Below are positions 17,201 to 26,437 of a DNA stretch of 45,571 bases, in pieces. The notes under the pieces are model-generated. The model did no database searches, was not told the origin of the DNA, and worked only from the letters and a program-made list of their open reading frames with translations. The translations under genes and the position numbers were made by a program. The stretch spans positions 1 to 45,571 of the forward strand of contig CAKRJP010000021.1 in assembly GCA_934351835.1 (NCBI GenBank), read 5' to 3'. This DNA is from an uncultured Lachnospiraceae bacterium. GTDB lineage: Bacteria > Bacillota > Clostridia > Lachnospirales > Lachnospiraceae. Every line of letters starts with the position of its first letter. Position 1 is the first letter of the stretch.

Positions 17201-19231
17201 TTATAATTTTGTCAGTACCAGCGCGGAATGTGCTCCCATATTCAGTACAACTTCGCCGTTCTCGACCATATATTCTTCATATTCTACTGTATAACCATCT
17301 TTGTAAGTATACATCAGTCGGTTCAGTGTACATTTCATCGGCACTTCTGCCTTCCATACCGGAACCGTGATCTGTGCCAGCTTATCACGATTATTAATAA
17401 TCACGATCACCTGCTGCCTGTCCAAAAATCTTCCATATGCCAGAATATTATCATCCTGATACAACATACAGATAGAACCTGTTTTCAACGACGGATAACT
17501 CTTATGGATCTTGATCATCTCTTGGTGAAAATGAATCAGTTCCTGATCTTCATGTCCCCACGGGTAAGTCCTCCGGTTATCCGGGTCTGTAAATCCACAG
17601 ACACCGGCTTCATCACCATAGTATACCGTCGGTGCTCCCACCCAGGTCATTTGCATGACAACCGCTTCTCTTAATACAGCTTTGTCTACATTCTTGTTCG
17701 CAGCTTCCGGCCCAAGGTTCGCAACCCTTCCAACCACATGATTGGTCCTTGTCAGGAACCTTGAGTGGTCATGGTTCGAAAGTTCATTCATTGCAGTCTG
17801 TAACGATGAAGTCATCATCCGTGACATGTGATGTCTCATGGATTTCACAAAACAGTCCGCATTTCCCAGAAGATCACTGCGGTATTCATCACTGTGTTTC
17901 TCCATCCCGGTAAAGAACCAGGTCAAAGGTTCCATGAATGCATCATAATTCATGACCGAATCCCACTCATCTCCGCCGAGCCACTCGAAAGGATCTCCGT
18001 AATGCTCCGCCAGAATCAGTGCGTTTGGATTCGCAGCTTTCACAGTATCCCGAAATTTCTTCCAGAACTGATGATTATATTCTTTACTATAGCCTAAATC
18101 TGCTGCCACATCCAGTCTCCATCCATCCACATTGTACGGAGGGGATACCCATTTCTTTCCAATATTTAAAATGTATTCTTCTAATGCAGAAGAATCTTCA
18201 TAATTCAATTTCGGAAGTGTATCGTGTCCCCACCATCCGTCATAGTGCGGATTGTAAGGCCAGCTGTTTTCATCCCGGAATCCAAAAAAGTTACGGTACG
18301 GGCTGTCTGCCGAAACATAAGCTCCCGGTGCATAGCCTTCCTGACCTTCATAGATTCTTTCTCTGTCCATCCACTTATTAAAGGAACCACAGTGATTGAA
18401 CACACCGTCTAAGATGATTCGCATTCCACGCTTATGAAGTTCTTCTACTAATTTCACAAACAATTCGTTGCTGGCTTTCAGATTCTTCTTATCTGTCACA
18501 CGTTTCTGATACTTTGTTGCCAGATGGTTTTCTTTCACACCTTCCGGAAGAACCTCTCCACCATCCTCTACAATCTTTCCAAAGTGGGGATCAATGTAAT
18601 CATAATCCTGTATATCATATTTGTGGTTAGAAGGTGATACAAACAGCGGATTGAAATAAATAACCTCTACGCCAAGATCTTTTAAATAATCCAGCTTGTC
18701 GATAACTCCCTGAAGATCTCCGCCATAAAATTCTCTGACACCCATAGCCGCCGGATATTTATCCCAGTCATCTACCTTCGTACTATAATCTCCGATATAA
18801 TAATATTCTCGATTTTCCACATCATTGGACGGATCTCCATTGTAAAATCGGTCCGTGTAAATCTGATACATCACCGCACCCTTTGCCCAGTCCGGTGTAG
18901 AGAATCCCGGAACGATCACAAAATCATATACCGGCTCTATCTTTTCTGTCACTCCATATCTGTTAAAATAGAGGACTTCTTCTCCCGATTGTACCTCAAA
19001 GGAATATCTTACATTCTCTCTTTCTAATTTCCGGCATATGGAGTAGTAGTCGAACACTCCCCAGGAATGTTCTTTTGTCATTTCGTATTTTTCTTCTCCA
19101 ACGATCAGCCTGACATGGTCTACATCATCACGCCCCGTACGGAATCTTAAAGTAACGGTTGCATATGCATCCGGCTCCGGTGGAAACACATATCCTGAAG
19201 TTCCATCGCAAAACAATGCCAGTTCATTCAT
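17201..19231 (-). CDS. Glycoside hydrolase family 13 (neopullulanase/maltogenic-amylase-like)
   Basis: An alpha-glucan-acting enzyme of 676 residues. An N-terminal ~110-residue beta domain (CBM34-like position) precedes the catalytic barrel. GH13 regions are clear: DGVFNH (275-280), the nucleophile D374 in GWRLDVAAD, acid/base E409 in ILAEHYG and the transition-state Asp D488 in SNHDHSR. There is no signal peptide, so it likely works in the cytoplasm on imported maltodextrins or glycogen-derived oligosaccharides. The N-terminal domain and motif spelling point to the neopullulanase/cyclomaltodextrinase group, but product specificity cannot be read. It lies 35 nt after ftsH, probably co-transcribed, which is an odd partner. 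Confidence 0.9.
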   Translation of the reverse strand: MNELALFCDGTSGYVFPPEPDAYATVTLRFRTGRDDVDHVRLIVGEEKYEMTKEHSWGVFDYYSICRKLERENVRYSFEVQSGEEVLYFNRYGVTEKIEPVYDFVIVPGFSTPDWAKGAVMYQIYTDRFYNGDPSNDVENREYYYIGDYSTKVDDWDKYPAAMGVREFYGGDLQGVIDKLDYLKDLGVEVIYFNPLFVSPSNHKYDIQDYDYIDPHFGKIVEDGGEVLPEGVKENHLATKYQKRVTDKKNLKASNELFVKLVEELHKRGMRIILDGVFNHCGSFNKWMDRERIYEGQEGYAPGAYVSADSPYRNFFGFRDENSWPYNPHYDGWWGHDTLPKLNYEDSSALEEYILNIGKKWVSPPYNVDGWRLDVAADLGYSKEYNHQFWKKFRDTVKAANPNALILAEHYGDPFEWLGGDEWDSVMNYDAFMEPLTWFFTGMEKHSDEYRSDLLGNADCFVKSMRHHMSRMMTSSLQTAMNELSNHDHSRFLTRTNHVVGRVANLGPEAANKNVDKAVLREAVVMQMTWVGAPTVYYGDEAGVCGFTDPDNRRTYPWGHEDQELIHFHQEMIKIHKSYPSLKTGSICMLYQDDNILAYGRFLDRQQVIVIINNRDKLAQITVPVWKAEVPMKCTLNRLMYTYKDGYTVEYEEYMVENGEVVLNMGAHSALVLTKL

Positions 19232-19266
19232 GCTGCCACCCCTCTCTAAATTTCATTCATCATTCT

Positions 19267-21117
19267 CTATTCTTCTGATACGTCTGTCGGAAACAGTGCT
19301 TCGAACTCTTCTCTGGAAATCTTTTCCTTTTCCAGAAGAAGATCAGCACACGCATGAAGCACATCGTCATACTTGCGTATGATATGTCTTGCTCTGCTAT
19401 AGCATTCATCAATGATACGTTTTACTTCCGCATCAATCACAGTTGCCACATTCTCTCCATATCCTCTGGAATTATGTGCAAGATCTCTGCCGATAAATAC
19501 TTCATCATTTTCATTATCATAATTAATCAGCCCGACTGCCTCTGACATACCAAACTTTGTAACCATTGATTTGGCAAGGCTTGTTGCCTGTTTAATATCC
19601 TGGGAAGCGCCTGTCGTAATATCTTCCAATACCTCTTCCTCTGCCACACGTCCGCCGAGGGCAACAGTGATATCCTGAAGCATCTGACCCTTAGTGTTGA
19701 ACATCTCATCATTCTCCGGAAGCGGCATGGTATAACCACCGGCTCCGCCTGTCGGAATAATAGAAACGCTGTACACAGGTCCCACATCCGGAAGCACATG
19801 GAATAAAATCGCATGGCCGGCTTCATGGAATGCTGTAATTCGTTTTTCCTTATCAGAAATGATACGGCTCTTCTTCTCTGCTCCGATTCCCACTTTTACA
19901 AATGCTTTCTTTATATCATCCTGCATCAGATATACGCGGTTATCTTTCGCGGCAATGATCGCGGCTTCATTCAGAAGATTCTCAAGATCTGCTCCTGTAA
20001 ATCCTGCCGTTGTCTGAGCAATCTGTCTTAAATCAATCTCTTCGCTCAACGGTTTACCTTTCGCATGAACCTTAAGGATCTCTTCTCTTCCCTGCACATC
20101 CGGTCTTCCAACCATGACTTTACGGTCAAATCTTCCCGGACGTAAGATTGCCGGATCTAAGATATCTACTCGGTTTGTTGCCGCCATAACGATGATTCCT
20201 TCATTTACACCAAATCCGTCCATCTCTACCAGAAGCTGATTCAGTGTCTGTTCTCTCTCATCATGGCCGCCACCCATACCGGTTCCACGGCGTCTCGCAA
20301 CTGCATCTATTTCATCAATAAAAATAATACATGGTGCATTCTTCTTTGCATCTTCAAAAAGATCTCTGACTCTGGAAGCTCCGACTCCGACAAACATCTC
20401 CACGAAATCTGATCCGGAAATTGTAAAGAACGGAACTCCGGCCTCTCCCGCAACTGCCTTTGCAAGAAGTGTCTTACCAGTTCCCGGAGGACCTACCAAC
20501 AGCACACCTTTCGGAATCCTTGCACCAACCTGAATATATTTTTTCGGTGCACTCAAAAAATCAACAATTTCTTCTAATTCTTCTTTTTCTTCTTTCAATC
20601 CGGCCACCTGTGCAAATGTGACTTTCTTATCACGATCTGTGCTTAGTCTTGCACGGCTCTTCCCAAAATTCATGGCTTTGGCATTTGCTCCGCCTCCGCC
20701 TTGTCTGCTCATCAGTGCAAATATTAAGAACACTGCCACAATTGTCATGATCATTGGCACAACCGTTGTTGCCACCCAACTGTCCTCCGGAATATCCGGC
20801 ATATCATAATCAATGTTCTTTTCTTTCAGATAAGACTCGATCTCATTGACATCTGAAACATATAAATATTTCAGTTCATCTCCATTCTCATCTGCCTTTT
20901 TCAGTGTCACTTCCACGCGTCCGGTCGGAACGCTCTTATTCTGATTCACAGTAACCGATGCAACGTTGTCCCCCTCGATCAGTTCTTCAAACTGCTGCCA
21001 GCTCATCATCTTCTCTCTGACATCAAACTGATTCGTAAGCCACAACACCGCAAATATCAGCAGAACCGCGATCAGTACTCCGGCTCCGCCAATTCCTCTG
21101 GTCTTCTTTGTATTCAA
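19267..21117 (-). CDS. ftsH: ATP-dependent zinc metalloprotease FtsH
   Basis: A membrane-bound AAA protease that degrades misfolded membrane proteins and short-lived regulators. The 616 residues show TM1 at ~10-29, an extracytoplasmic domain, TM2 at ~114-136, Walker A GPPGTGKT (209-216), Walker B IIFIDEIDA, the SRH segment with RPGRFDR, and the zinc site HEAGH (431-435). It follows hpt by 16 nt, as in the B. subtilis tilS-hprT-ftsH order. The C-terminus ends in a short acidic tail (FPTDVSEE). Nothing unusual is seen. Confidence 0.98.
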   Translation of the reverse strand: MNTKKTRGIGGAGVLIAVLLIFAVLWLTNQFDVREKMMSWQQFEELIEGDNVASVTVNQNKSVPTGRVEVTLKKADENGDELKYLYVSDVNEIESYLKEKNIDYDMPDIPEDSWVATTVVPMIMTIVAVFLIFALMSRQGGGGANAKAMNFGKSRARLSTDRDKKVTFAQVAGLKEEKEELEEIVDFLSAPKKYIQVGARIPKGVLLVGPPGTGKTLLAKAVAGEAGVPFFTISGSDFVEMFVGVGASRVRDLFEDAKKNAPCIIFIDEIDAVARRRGTGMGGGHDEREQTLNQLLVEMDGFGVNEGIIVMAATNRVDILDPAILRPGRFDRKVMVGRPDVQGREEILKVHAKGKPLSEEIDLRQIAQTTAGFTGADLENLLNEAAIIAAKDNRVYLMQDDIKKAFVKVGIGAEKKSRIISDKEKRITAFHEAGHAILFHVLPDVGPVYSVSIIPTGGAGGYTMPLPENDEMFNTKGQMLQDITVALGGRVAEEEVLEDITTGASQDIKQATSLAKSMVTKFGMSEAVGLINYDNENDEVFIGRDLAHNSRGYGENVATVIDAEVKRIIDECYSRARHIIRKYDDVLHACADLLLEKEKISREEFEALFPTDVSEE

Positions 21118-21133
21118 TATTTAATGCTCCTTC

Positions 21134-21661
21134 CTATTCCACTCCTTCTACAACTCCGATGTATGGCAGATTTCTGTATTTCTGCGCATAATCGAGTCCG
21201 TAGCCTACTACGAATTCATCCGGAATATTAAATCCTACATAATCTACTTTTACGTCTTTTACACGGCGTTCCGGTTTATCAAGAAGTGTACATAACTTCA
21301 TGCTGTTTGGCTTTCTTGCCCTCAGCACATCCATCAGATAGTAAAGAGTTCTTCCTGAGTCGATGATATCCTCAACAATCAGGACGTCTTTTCCTTCCAA
21401 TGACTCATCCAGGTCTTTTGCAATTCTTACAACTCCGCTGGATGTTGTTCCATCTCCATAACTGCTGACACTCATAAAGTCCATAGAAACCGGAACGGTA
21501 ATTCTCTTTGCGAGCTCGCACATAAAAAACACGCCACCCTTTAATACGCAGATTAAATGCACCTGCTTTCCGGCATAATCTTTACTGATCTGTTCTCCAA
21601 GTTCTTTTATTCTCTTATCTACTTCCTCTTCCGGTACCAAAACTTTAACATTCTCTGCCAT
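21134..21661 (-). CDS. hpt: Hypoxanthine phosphoribosyltransferase
   Basis: Salvages hypoxanthine (and guanine) to IMP/GMP using PRPP. The 175-residue protein shows the type I PRTase fold, with the PRPP loop VLIVEDIIDSGRTL (acidic pair E97/D98), the LKGG segment at 40-43, and the base-binding end VDYVGFNIPDEFVVGYGLDY. Its start overlaps the end of tilS by 17 nt and has a GGAGGAG site inside the tilS coding end. The tilS-hpt-ftsH order is strongly conserved in Firmicutes. Some authors name this gene hprT. Confidence 0.96.
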   Translation of the reverse strand: MAENVKVLVPEEEVDKRIKELGEQISKDYAGKQVHLICVLKGGVFFMCELAKRITVPVSMDFMSVSSYGDGTTSSGVVRIAKDLDESLEGKDVLIVEDIIDSGRTLYYLMDVLRARKPNSMKLCTLLDKPERRVKDVKVDYVGFNIPDEFVVGYGLDYAQKYRNLPYIGVVEGVE

Positions 21662-23045
21662 TGCTTTCTCCTCCGTTTAATTTAATCTCCAGAACTTCTC
21701 TGGTATTTTCTGTTATCTGATATCTCTGATTCTGTCTGTATCCCACAATCCACATAATATGATGTCCATCTGCAACTAGCCATATCTTATCACGCATATC
21801 AGCAGGGATCTTCTCATTAATAAAGTACTGTTTCAACTTCTGTGTCTTCCCATAGCGATCTATGGTTATATAATCCCCTGCTTCTCTATGTCGGATTTTA
21901 ACAGCGTTTTTAATTATAGCATAATCAAACCATTTCGTGTAGATACTTTTCGGAAATAATACAGGTCCCTCTTTCCGTCCAAACACACGGGTCGAGAACA
22001 TTTCTTCCGGCATTTTCTCCTGCGGTTTTTCTAATATTTCCCCCGAGATCTGATTTCTGAAATCCACGATTTCTTTTACAAAGGAAATGCCTTCATAATT
22101 TTTCACTGCTCGTACCCGGTATGGCAAATGGATCTCATGTCCTGTCTGTTGTTCCAGAAGTTCTTCCAAAAGCCGCACATGTACAGATTCTATGTTCTTC
22201 CTGTGCCCCGCCACTCTGCACAAAAGTTCATGCAGCATATATGGTCTCAGCGTCTCCGGCACCTTCAGATATTCTTCTTTTTTCAAAAGCCATTTTGCAT
22301 CTTTTCCACATTCGATGCATTTCCCTAAATATCTTTCCACTTCTGCTCCCACATATTCCCCAAGTTTTCGCATCTGCTCCATCGTCTCGGACATATGTGC
22401 CACTGCCTGTTCATTGATCTCATTCTCAAGATATGGGATTACATGATTTCTTATCCGGTTTCTCGTGTAATGATCTTCTTCATTTGTTTCGTCTATACAG
22501 TAGGATATTTCCCGTTTTTTTAAATATGATTCAATTTCTCTTCTCTGCACACACAACAGCGGTCGGATATAAACTCCATCGACCGGTGCAATACCTCCCA
22601 GTCCATTTAATCCACTTCCCCGGCAAAGGTTCCACAACAAGGTTTCTGCATTGTCGTTCTGATGATGTGCCAGTGCGATCCGGTCTGCACATCTCTCACG
22701 GCGGACCTGCTCAAATCTCTGACGGCGCACATTTCTCCCCGCCTCTTCTTCCGTCAGATGATGTTTCTTCGCATATTCCGGAACATTTTCACGGAACACC
22801 AGATATTCCACACCGTATTTTTGACAGATTTCCCTGGTATACTCCGCATCTGCATCCGCTGTCTCCCCACGAATTCCGTGATGGATATGAACCCCAAACA
22901 ACTGCAGATCATATTCTTTTTTCAACTCAAGGAGCACGAAAAGAAGGCATACGGAATCTGCCCCTCCCGATACACCTACTACAACTTTATCTCCTTTTTT
23001 TAGCATCTCGTGCTTTTTGATATATGCTTTTACTTTCTGATACAT
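21645..23045 (-). CDS. tilS: tRNA(Ile)-lysidine synthetase
   Basis: TilS converts C34 of the CAU-anticodon tRNA-Ile to lysidine so that it reads AUA. The 466-residue protein has the PP-loop ATPase motif SGGADS at 26-31, the HHGIRG segment and the RRxRFEQV-type stretch of the N-terminal domain, and the C-terminal TilS domain (IRHREAGDYITIDRYGKTQKLKQYF). It precedes and overlaps hpt. The gap of 65 nt to spoIIE upstream has no clear terminator. Confidence 0.96.
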   Translation of the reverse strand: MYQKVKAYIKKHEMLKKGDKVVVGVSGGADSVCLLFVLLELKKEYDLQLFGVHIHHGIRGETADADAEYTREICQKYGVEYLVFRENVPEYAKKHHLTEEEAGRNVRRQRFEQVRRERCADRIALAHHQNDNAETLLWNLCRGSGLNGLGGIAPVDGVYIRPLLCVQRREIESYLKKREISYCIDETNEEDHYTRNRIRNHVIPYLENEINEQAVAHMSETMEQMRKLGEYVGAEVERYLGKCIECGKDAKWLLKKEEYLKVPETLRPYMLHELLCRVAGHRKNIESVHVRLLEELLEQQTGHEIHLPYRVRAVKNYEGISFVKEIVDFRNQISGEILEKPQEKMPEEMFSTRVFGRKEGPVLFPKSIYTKWFDYAIIKNAVKIRHREAGDYITIDRYGKTQKLKQYFINEKIPADMRDKIWLVADGHHIMWIVGYRQNQRYQITENTREVLEIKLNGGESNGREC

Positions 23046-23110
23046 AAATGTTTCCTTACTTTATCTCATCTACTCCTTAAATATATAGAATTTTTTTCAA
23101 AAAAGCAAGG

Positions 23111-24514
23111 TTACAGTTCCCACAGTCCTACGACCATCACCGTCATATCATCCACCGGAATCTCACCACTACGTTCCAGTACTTTTCCCAGAATATGATG
23201 CGCCAGTTCTCCGGGATTCACTGTATCTGTTCCCTGGATATAAGAACTCAGCAGATTCTCCTGTTCTCCCGTCGGCAGCGCATCCATCACCCCATCTGTC
23301 ACCATCACCACATACTCTCCCGACTGAAGCAGTCGTTTCTCTTTTGCCACAGTAATATCCGGAACAACGCCAATCGGAAGAGTATTCGAACTGATCTTTT
23401 CCACCACACCTGCATGTTTGATAAATGTCGTGGACGCTCCTGCTTTTACAAACTCGCAGGAACCCTCATACAAATCAAATACCGCTACATCAATCGTAGA
23501 AAAACGTACTTCTTCTCTTCCAACCACCAGAGCTGTATTTAGCATCTGTATGGCAGTTTCTACCGGGAACCCTGCTTCCAGCAATTCTTCCAACAGTTCT
23601 ACTACTCTCCCACTCTCGCGGAATGCCGGCTCTCCGGATCCCATCCCATCCGACAGGGCAATCCCCTTCTTTCCATCCGGAAGATCCTGCATCAGGAAAG
23701 TATCTCCTGACACCGCTTCACAGCCTTTTCCTATCTTGGCCACGCCCTGAATTGTCTGAAATTTTGCGCATTCTATGCATGCGATCGTCTCATAATCTTC
23801 ATTCATTACAATCCGTTCGCCCTGCCGGAGTACCATCTTTTTACCCACACATTTTCCCACAATCTCCGAGATTACTTTTGTTGCGATCAGCCGCCCTTTT
23901 TCTGCCCGCACCGTCAGATGGATTTCGTATTTACCCTGTGGGTTCATATAAAATACCGATGATAACATCCGTATACCGGATTTTTTCAAACGGTTCTTAA
24001 TCTTTTTTTCCAGATGCTCGTCCTCAAAAATCCCTGCATCCAGTTCTCTCGTTGTTTTCTTGATTACCTCCGCAAACTGGTCGATGGACGATGCATAGCC
24101 CGTCCGGTTCTGACTGATTTTAAAATTCCAGAGCAGTATTTTCTTTGCAGCTTCATATGACTCCAATGTTTCCCGCAGAAATCTCGGTGCCAACGCACAC
24201 TGTTTCTGCAGACGGCGTTTCAACTCTACATTTAATTCCGCACCGTATTCTTCCACAGCTCCTAATATCTCACATAACATTTGATAAGTCTGGATTCTGT
24301 GTTCTCCCAGGCATTCTTCTCTCCGCTCACAATCTTTACAGACTCTTTCCGTTACCCGTGCAAACATCTCGTCCAGTTCTTCTTTCGAAAGTGTTCCCTT
24401 ATATTTTTCTAATGCCAGAAATGTTCTGGCCAGATGTTTCAATGAATCCGCGAATTTGTCCACCTGAACCACGTAAGGATTCACAAACACCTCTCTTTTT
24501 TCAGTTTCTATCAT
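23111..24514 (-). CDS. spoIIE: SpoIIE-type PP2C serine phosphatase lacking the membrane domain
   Basis: SpoIIE dephosphorylates SpoIIAA to release sigma-F in the forespore. This protein is 467 residues, against ~820 in B. subtilis, because the ten-helix membrane region is missing; no hydrophobic segment long enough for a TM is seen. The remaining regulatory part (with a Cys cluster around C59, C62, C68) and the PP2C domain are complete: SGDTF (269-273), DGMGSG (289-294), TDG (406-408), DDMT (455-458). An AAGGGGAG site precedes the ATG. The position between divIC and tilS is the classical spoIIE locus, so orthology is secure despite the lost anchor. Confidence 0.92.
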   Translation of the reverse strand: MIETEKREVFVNPYVVQVDKFADSLKHLARTFLALEKYKGTLSKEELDEMFARVTERVCKDCERREECLGEHRIQTYQMLCEILGAVEEYGAELNVELKRRLQKQCALAPRFLRETLESYEAAKKILLWNFKISQNRTGYASSIDQFAEVIKKTTRELDAGIFEDEHLEKKIKNRLKKSGIRMLSSVFYMNPQGKYEIHLTVRAEKGRLIATKVISEIVGKCVGKKMVLRQGERIVMNEDYETIACIECAKFQTIQGVAKIGKGCEAVSGDTFLMQDLPDGKKGIALSDGMGSGEPAFRESGRVVELLEELLEAGFPVETAIQMLNTALVVGREEVRFSTIDVAVFDLYEGSCEFVKAGASTTFIKHAGVVEKISSNTLPIGVVPDITVAKEKRLLQSGEYVVMVTDGVMDALPTGEQENLLSSYIQGTDTVNPGELAHHILGKVLERSGEIPVDDMTVMVVGLWEL

Positions 24515-24550
24515 ATGGCCGCTCCCCTTTCTATGATTTTTCCGTATAAA

Positions 24551-24590
24551 ACAAGAAAAAGCTTCGAGAATTTCTTCCCAAAGCTTTCAT
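24551..24590 (-). terminator. Probable terminator between divIC and spoIIE
   Basis: On the minus strand GAAAGCTT pairs with AAGCTTTTTC around an internal GAA/TTC-capped loop, followed by TTGTTTT. It would end the hup-side transcript and let spoIIE be controlled separately, as in B. subtilis. Confidence 0.6.
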
Positions 24591-24597
24591 TTGTTCT

Positions 24598-24924
24598 TTA
24601 TTCCGACTTAAATACAATCTCACCTTCACGTACTAAGCCTAATTTTTCTTTTGCCACGCTCTCTATATACTCGTCTGTTCCGACATATTTCTCCAGATCT
24701 TCAATCTCTTTTGCACGTGCTTTTTCATCTTTAATCTGCTCTTGCAACTCTGTTTCCTGTGCTGCGCATGCATTATCTTTTGCTTTCAGTGTAATACTGC
24801 TTACCGATAACATCACTGTCAGCAGCACCACCACTACACACACTCCCAGAACACTTAAATTATGTCTTGGCGCGCGCTTTCTAGACCTTTTACTTACCGG
24901 TCTTCTACGCTTTTCTTTATTCAT
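24598..24924 (-). CDS. divIC: DivIC/FtsB-family septum formation protein
   Basis: A bitopic division protein of the FtsL-DivIC-DivIB complex that activates septal peptidoglycan synthesis. The 108-residue protein has a very basic cytoplasmic N-terminus (RRRPVSKRSRKRAPRH), one TM segment at ~23-45 and a coiled coil (ETELQEQIKDEKARAKEIEDLEKY), followed by the family end motif VAKEKLGLVREGEIVF. The position beside yabQ and spoIIE matches the B. subtilis divIC locus. The start is supported by an AAGGGTGAG site. Confidence 0.93.
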   Translation of the reverse strand: MNKEKRRRPVSKRSRKRAPRHNLSVLGVCVVVVLLTVMLSVSSITLKAKDNACAAQETELQEQIKDEKARAKEIEDLEKYVGTDEYIESVAKEKLGLVREGEIVFKSE

Positions 24925-24999
24925 CTTATACTCACCCTTACATCGGCACCCCTACCGATTTTATCTTTTATAATATATTAACTTTTCCAGACTTTTTTA

Positions 25000-25338
25000 T
25001 CAAGATTTTTTCTCCAATCTCTTATCTTGGAAAATGTAGATTTTTTTGTACATTTTTTCACATTTTTTCAAAAAACATGTCATAATAACGGCGCCAAGCA
25101 CAAGACCTAGTGTCGAATACCATCGTATTGTTCCACTATTTGTGTGGTAAATCTGCACAAACACATAAATCGCCGTTCCTGTCCAGTATATCAGATCTTC
25201 AATCTCAATCAGTATAAAGCTGTGTCTCACGATCTGTCTGAAACTGCTGATGCAACGATAAACCAGACGAACGACCATCCCCGTCACAACCGACACCAAA
25301 AATATATATACTTCAGTTCTGATCCCCGGCATATTCAT
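25000..25338 (-). CDS. yabQ: Sporulation protein YabQ
   Basis: YabQ is a membrane protein needed for spore cortex formation. The ~112 residues contain three predicted TM helices (EVYIFLVSVVTGMVVRLVY, LIYWTGTAIYVFVQIY, LGLVLGAVIMTCFL) and a basic tail. The ATG at 25338 shares a base with the yabP stop (TGATG), a layout typical of translational coupling; an in-frame GTG three bases upstream is an alternative start. The B. subtilis neighbours yabP, divIC and spoIIE are present in the same order. Confidence 0.9.
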   Translation of the reverse strand: MNMPGIRTEVYIFLVSVVTGMVVRLVYRCISSFRQIVRHSFILIEIEDLIYWTGTAIYVFVQIYHTNSGTIRWYSTLGLVLGAVIMTCFLKKCEKMYKKIYIFQDKRLEKKS

Positions 25339-25631
25339 CACCGGAATAATTTCCCAAATATATTTTCCTGATGCTTAATGCTGCTCTGAACATCTGAATA
25401 AGATACACTATCTATATTCCCCGACAAGTCTACCTCTCCCTTCTCCAGACTCAGCCTGTTCACATGCAGATCGGTCCCTTTTACCATTAGCATTCCCTGC
25501 TCCGTCTCAAGCAGTATCTCATTTAAATCAAACGACAAGACATCAAGGACTCCGGTGACCGCACTCGTCTTCCGGTTATGGATCACCAATTTATGATCTT
25601 TTGGGATTTTTTTCTCTTCCACAGTTATCAC
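25338..25631 (-). CDS. yabP: Sporulation protein YabP
   Basis: YabP is made in the mother cell under sigma-E and is required for spore cortex assembly. The 97-residue protein is soluble and beta-rich, with the family pattern HNRKTSAVTGVLDV, SFDLNEILLETEQGMLMVKGTDLHV and LEKGEVDLSGNIDSVSY. It uses a GTG start (at 25631; a second GTG nine bases further in is possible). It overlaps yabQ by a base or so and follows rqcP by 40 nt. Confidence 0.93.
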   Translation of the reverse strand: MITVEEKKIPKDHKLVIHNRKTSAVTGVLDVLSFDLNEILLETEQGMLMVKGTDLHVNRLSLEKGEVDLSGNIDSVSYSDVQSSIKHQENIFGKLFR

Positions 25632-25671
25632 AACCTTTCTTAATAATCTTATGAAAGGTCTGTCTTATTTA

Positions 25672-25911
25672 TTACAAATATCTAAAAAGCTCTCCGGCTT
25701 CTTCTTTCTTAGTCGTATCCTTAATATCCAGGACTTCTACTTTCACAGTCTTCATTCCAAACTGGATTTCAATAACATCTCCCGGTTTTACTTTCACGGA
25801 TGCTTTCGCCACATTTCCGTTCACCAGCACTCTGCCTGCATCACACGCCTCATTGGCCACTGTTCTGCGCTTGATCAGTCTGGATACTTTCAAAAATTTA
25901 TCTAATCTCAT
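25672..25911 (-). CDS. rqcP: RqcP/YabO S4-domain RNA-binding protein
   Basis: RqcP works with RqcH in bacterial ribosome quality control, helping tRNA-Ala add alanine tails to stalled chains. The protein starts MRLDKFLKVSRLIKRRTVANEACDAGRVLVNG, the standard S4 fold of this family, and is 79 residues long. The reading frame extends upstream as far as 26004, but those codons run through the hup terminator hairpin. A GGGGAG site lies 8 nt before the ATG at 25911, so I choose that start. The next genes are yabP and yabQ, as in B. subtilis. Confidence 0.92.
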   Translation of the reverse strand: MRLDKFLKVSRLIKRRTVANEACDAGRVLVNGNVAKASVKVKPGDVIEIQFGMKTVKVEVLDIKDTTKKEEAGELFRYL

Positions 25912-25971
25912 ATCAAAATCTCCCCAACAATCGTCAAAAGCCCGAACAACCTCCGGCCTTAACTTACTGCC

Positions 25972-26002
25972 AAACAAAATAGAGAGCGTTTCGCTCTCTA
26001 TC
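25972..26002 (-). terminator. Terminator after hup
   Basis: The minus strand has ATAGAGAGCG-AAA-CGCTCTCTAT followed by TTTGTTT, a compact perfect hairpin about 25 nt after the hup stop codon. Confidence 0.9.
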
Positions 26003-26028
26003 ATAAGTCATTTATTATCTATCCAAGA

Positions 26029-26304
26029 TTAAGCATTAACAGCATCTTTTAATGCTTTTCCAGCTTTGAACTTAGGAGCCTTGCAAGCATCGATCTTCAT
26101 AATCTCTCCTGTATGAGGATTTCTTCCTTCTCTTGCTGCTCTCTGGCTTGTCTCAAATGTTCCGAAACCAACTAACTGTACTTTATTGTCTTTCTTTAAC
26201 TCTTCTGTTACTACATCAACAAAAGCCTTTAATGCTTTCTCTGAATCTTTCTTTGATAATTCTGCACGATCTGCAATCGCTGCTACTAACTCTGTCTTGT
26301 TCAT
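26029..26304 (-). CDS. hup: Histone-like DNA-binding protein HU
   Basis: HU is a small dimeric protein that bends and compacts DNA. The 91 residues include the usual N-terminus MNKTELVAAIADRAELSKKD, the GFGTFE turn and the DNA-binding arm REGRNPHTGEIMKI. The gene sits between a strong promoter and its own terminator, so it is mainly monocistronic. A GAGGAGG site precedes the ATG. Confidence 0.97.
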   Translation of the reverse strand: MNKTELVAAIADRAELSKKDSEKALKAFVDVVTEELKKDNKVQLVGFGTFETSQRAAREGRNPHTGEIMKIDACKAPKFKAGKALKDAVNA

Positions 26305-26408
26305 GGATTATTTCCTCCTCTTGTTTGCTTTATAGAATCCCTTAACATCAACATATTCTATACTGTCTGTCCCACACGCAAAAAACGCGCAAAACGCCTA
26401 TAGATACT

Positions 26409-26437
26409 GTTATAACGGTTTTACCCTTGTTTGTCAA
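26409..26437 (-). promoter_or_regulatory. Promoter of hup
   Basis: Minus strand TTGACA (26437-26432), 17 bp, TATAAC (26414-26409). An imperfect inverted repeat (CAAGG.GAAAC / GTTTT.CCTTG, 26435-26460) ends on the -35 box and could be a protein site or the tail of the upstream gene's mRNA. Confidence 0.82.

Noticed and set aside
22433..23020. A 195-codon plus-strand ORF opposite tilS
   Set aside because: It is antisense to a well-conserved gene, has no clear ribosome site and low-complexity, Cys/His/Pro-rich translation.
25912..26004. Upstream extension of the RqcP reading frame
   Set aside because: It would translate through the hup terminator hairpin; the conserved MRLDKFLK start has a good ribosome site.
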